From Vigna angularis (Eukaryota > Streptophyta > Magnoliopsida > Fabales > Fabaceae): a DNA stretch of 64,000 nucleotides. The position numbers and the translations under genes were made by a program. This document shows, one piece after another, positions 60,571 through 64,000 of this stretch. Location: the NCBI RefSeq assembly GCF_016808095.1, contig NC_068979.1:21845444-21909443 (forward strand), in the 5' to 3' direction. Numbering within the stretch: position 1 is the stretch's first letter; every line of letters begins with the position of its first letter. Below the pieces are notes generated by a model. The model was not told the origin of the DNA, ran no database searches, and saw only the letters and a program-made list of their open reading frames with translations.

Positions 60571-63500
60571 CATCAAGATTTGATAAAAATGAGGACTTTA
60601 GGTTTCTATTCTTAATCGAAACATATTTTTCAAAGATAGACTTTGCTTTGGAAGCAACCGAAACCTGTATACATAAAGTAAAAATTTGAAATTATTTAAA
60701 TGTAGAAATGGGAGGCGAAATGTGTACGGGGTAGGCAGCCAAATGGAAGGAGAAGGTGTGGACAATGTCTAAATAACAGAAGGAGAATACTTAAACAATG
60801 GACTAAGACATCAACAATGAAGCAAGGTGCGACCGTGAGGAACCTATGACGAAGACCCAAATGTGTCACATGTATTCTCATTGCAAACAAACATTAAATA
60901 GACCAAACGAAATACAAAGGAAACTAACCTCCAAGTAGCAATAGATAGTTTATGGCAACTAAGAATGGAAATGGAGTGAAGAGGAGAACAAGATATTTCG
61001 CGGTGACTAACAATGACCATGGAGAATGATTTTGCATGAAGAGAAAACCAACAATGACTTATTCACTTGCAATGGAGAAATGAAAGAATGGGTTTTCGCA
61101 AGTGTAAATGAGATACAAAAATTTAATTAGAGTGTAATGTTGTAATACAGATGTAACTTGTCTAAAAATTTAATCTTAAACAGAAAGTAGGCTTCAGTTC
61201 TACGAAACCTTAAATCTTTCCATATTTTCAAAAAGCATACTATGTTTTTAAACACTTAGATGTTTTTAAACAAAACATATAAAACGAGTTCGAAAGCTTT
61301 GCACTACGGAACAACTACACTATAAGCATATAGAAGTGAATTCTCTTATTGTATGCTACTTTTTTGAATTTCTATTGCAAAGAGACAGTATTAATCACTG
61401 CTGACCCTTTAATTTTTAGCTATTCAGTCTACGTGGTACCAATTCAACTTAAACAACAAAGAAAATATTAAAAAATGGAAATTTATCAATTAGGATTTCA
61501 CACCATAAGAAGAGAATTTTCTACCTATGTCCTATGTTTACCATCAAAAGATTATGTGATAATTTAAGTGTTAACATTATTCTTTGTAATTTATAATATA
61601 TTTAAACTGTATATGTTTTCTTGTGATCAAACTGAAGTACTCTAAGTATTCTTAAGTTTACAAATTAGAAAAGAGTGAAATCAATAGAAAGAGGAGGACA
61701 AAGAAAGGAGAAAATAATGTGACCCTTGGTTAGTTTATGGAAAAATGGAGGGTGAAAAACCGAAAGTGTGGTATCAAATATCAATCTCAAAGTCACAATC
61801 AAATATACGTGTGAATGTGATTTTGTGAATTACATAAAACGGTGGTGGGGTGTAATGAATAAAGTGATGCAATCATTAAGGAGTAATTTGACTTAGCAAT
61901 GAAAGAAAAGGTTAACACGGTTCATATATATACTTACTTCCCATCTAAATTTAAAACAACATCTTTCGATCATAAATGATCCTTTTAATCAAGTTGGAAT
62001 ACAAACTCTAATTCTTTAAAAATAAATACATTGGCGCTACTATTTATTGTAATACTAAAATACTTTATTATTTATTTAGATAAATAATGAACTAGTGATC
62101 ATAACAAAGAGTATAAAAAGCTCAAGTAAGCGTACAAATGAGAGAACAAGCATGCATATACGTATATACGGAAATTAGTTATATTTTATATGTATATACG
62201 TATATACGGAAATCAATTTTATCTTTTAGTGTGATGTGAGACTTTGAAGAACAAGAATTCCAACAAGAAGAAGTGTATAATAATGTGATACCAGACATTC
62301 AGAACTGATGAATGGCTTTCAGTCAAGCATGCAAAATATGGGCATGGCGGTCACTGTGCACATTAAATGCATATGAATTAATGATCATCAGATACGACCT
62401 AATTCTCCTTGTTGTTGTTGTTCTAATTACAGGGCTAGCAGAGAACAAAATACAAAAAAACTGCCATTACATTTACGCAATACTATTAAATAATCAGTGG
62501 AGGGGCCTAGTGACAATTCTGGTGCATCCTAGCTGATACTGACAGATGAGCAATTTTAACTTTATATGACAACCTACATAGTTGATAATAGTATGGACCC
62601 AAAACAAAAAGATGCATGTAGTAGTAGTGAAATATGAAAGTGTATTTGCTTATTGGCCAATTGGGTATGCATATAAATTTAATCGAGGGTGCAATGTGGT
62701 CACCTAATGTGGATATGAACGTGCAAAGTAATTAATAAACCAGTTAAAATTTGATTAGATTAGCCATCTGATTGAGAAAGCAATTTGGTCACGCGATCGC
62801 TCACTGTTCAATGTTTGGCTCATTGTTACCATTACAGAACAAGGACAACTGAACAGTTTATAAATATATAAAAACAACTCATCATTTTCTGAACATGGTT
62901 TTGCTCATTACCGTGTTCTCTCACTGAACTGTATGGTGATTTCACAAAATCCAGACCCATGCTTGCTTATTCTATGTATAAATTGTCTGCTAGCAGTGTG
63001 TATCAGTACTTCTGGTTCTACCAACGTGATCACACACTTCATATCTCTGTTCAAAATCGTTGGCAATTGAAGATTTTTAAGGGCAAATTTCTGAGACCTG
63101 TGAAGTTATTTACTGGACCTACACCGATCAAAAAAACTAGATTTCCGTACAACTCTTGAAACTTTATGTGCTCTTTAGGATGCAATGATAGAACAATGAA
63201 TGATTGGAAGCTGTATTTTATTTTATACCCGGTGGTGGTACAGATACTTAATCTAGTTACAGATATAAATCTTAACTGATTAAAGGAATCACTAAATGTA
63301 GCAAAAGTAAAGACAAACTGTTTTTCATTAGTCTTTTCTAAGTTAAAGATATATAAAGTATTTGAAAGAAATGAAAACAAACAAACCAGAAAAGGAGCTC
63401 AAATTTGTAACTTTCTAATGCAAAGTATTTGAAAGTCTTTGTGTGCTAATACTTGGCCCACTTTAATTAGCCCTTGTTAATTATAAACACTTGTCCATAA

Positions 63501-64000
63501 TTGAAGTTAAAACAGGCTGGCATGGAAGGAAACTGGTTAGCATGGAGAGATTAAAAAAAAGGCATGGAATGGTAGTTAATGAAAAATGAACAATGTTCCA
63601 AATTGTCACAGTTCTAAATAGTGCATAGATGAATATTTTTTAACTGTTTTTTGATATTGTATTGAATGATGAAAAGTATTGAATATTGTGTATAGGGTGG
63701 AGTCTAAACTCTAAACCATAATGGGAAGGAGAGATGCATTATTTCTCATTGAACGTGAAAGAGAGAGGGGCTTGCACTAAAAATGGAAGAAGTACTGACA
63801 ATCTATGATGCTAATTCCACCTACTTTCGTTAAAGACAGAATTGTGGGTCAAAGTTTTCAAGGAATGGTAATTAAATAAAAATTCTGGCTGGGTGATTAT
63901 TTCGGTGAAAAGGACATCAATTCACCTTGAGAGTGAGAGAGAAAGAGGAAAGAAGGAAAGAGAAAGAGATTCCATTTTAATCTGAGGCTACCTCTAGGTG
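60571..64000. other. Intergenic region, no gene recognised
   Basis: Short open frames (60696-60890, 62312-62536, 62959-63159, 63051-63380) show no family motif. 62153-62212 holds two copies of ATATACGTATATACGGAAAT about 40 bp apart, each containing the palindrome GTATATACGTATATAC or part of it. The last 120 bases are purine-rich (GAGAGAGAAAGAGG), which could be the leader of a gene starting beyond the window. Confidence 0.4.

Noticed and set aside
62140..62214. Repeated GTATATACGTATATAC palindromes
   Set aside because: Short, AT-rich and only two copies; can arise by simple slippage.

Overview
The window is plant nuclear DNA, AT-rich and intron-rich, with short GT-AG exons and a heavy load of plant transposons. 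The three host genes, the repeat vocabulary (Ty3 LTRs full of CGTTCGGTC-type motifs, Ty1-copia, CACTA, hAT and Mutator-like elements) and the base composition suggest a eudicot, most likely a legume of the Vigna/Phaseolus group. The genus is an inference and was not tested by any search.

Host genes. (1) 3942-9109 (+): an eight-exon gene for a glycine-rich domain-containing protein (GRDP1/2 type, DUF1399), 822 residues, ending in a tandemly repeated Gly/Cys tail. (2) 11975-12601 (-): a three-exon gene for a 68-residue CYSTM stress-type tail-anchored peptide, reconstructed by splicing because no single open frame covers it. (3) 21838-25979 (-): a six-exon gene for a secreted GH3 beta-D-xylosidase, 782 residues, with a large foreign-looking insertion in intron 1. 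All three reconstructed reading frames are intact. They have no obvious functional connection to each other.

Mobile DNA. 1-1980 is the 3' part of a Ty3-type LTR, and a related complete solo LTR lies at 41348-43598. 14300-15100 holds duplicated LTR-like repeats. 17118-18334 is a Mutator-like element with ~290-bp terminal inverted repeats and a 9-bp target duplication. 18440-20656 is a minus-strand LTR-like segment. 26107-37690 is a nested Ty1-copia complex: a duplicated LTR/gag block beside the xylosidase promoter, a CACTA element in its leader, a 600-bp TRIM inside gag, another LTR inside the gag-pol junction, and a TIR element between integrase and reverse transcriptase. 47963-48628 is a hAT-type element with an 8-bp target duplication. 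49141-56358 is a nested pair of CACTA elements; the inner one carries a degraded Transposase_24 (TNPA-like) gene, a DUF4216 relic, a ~160-bp degenerate tandem array and a 27-bp palindromic array. 59424-60570 is a further degenerate CACTA element.

The rest is AT-rich sequence in which no gene was recognised. No tRNA, rRNA or CRISPR was seen. Nothing looks like an undescribed multi-gene system. The most informative signals are structural: clean insertion footprints, an empty-site comparison for the TRIM, and the CACTA palindromic array.
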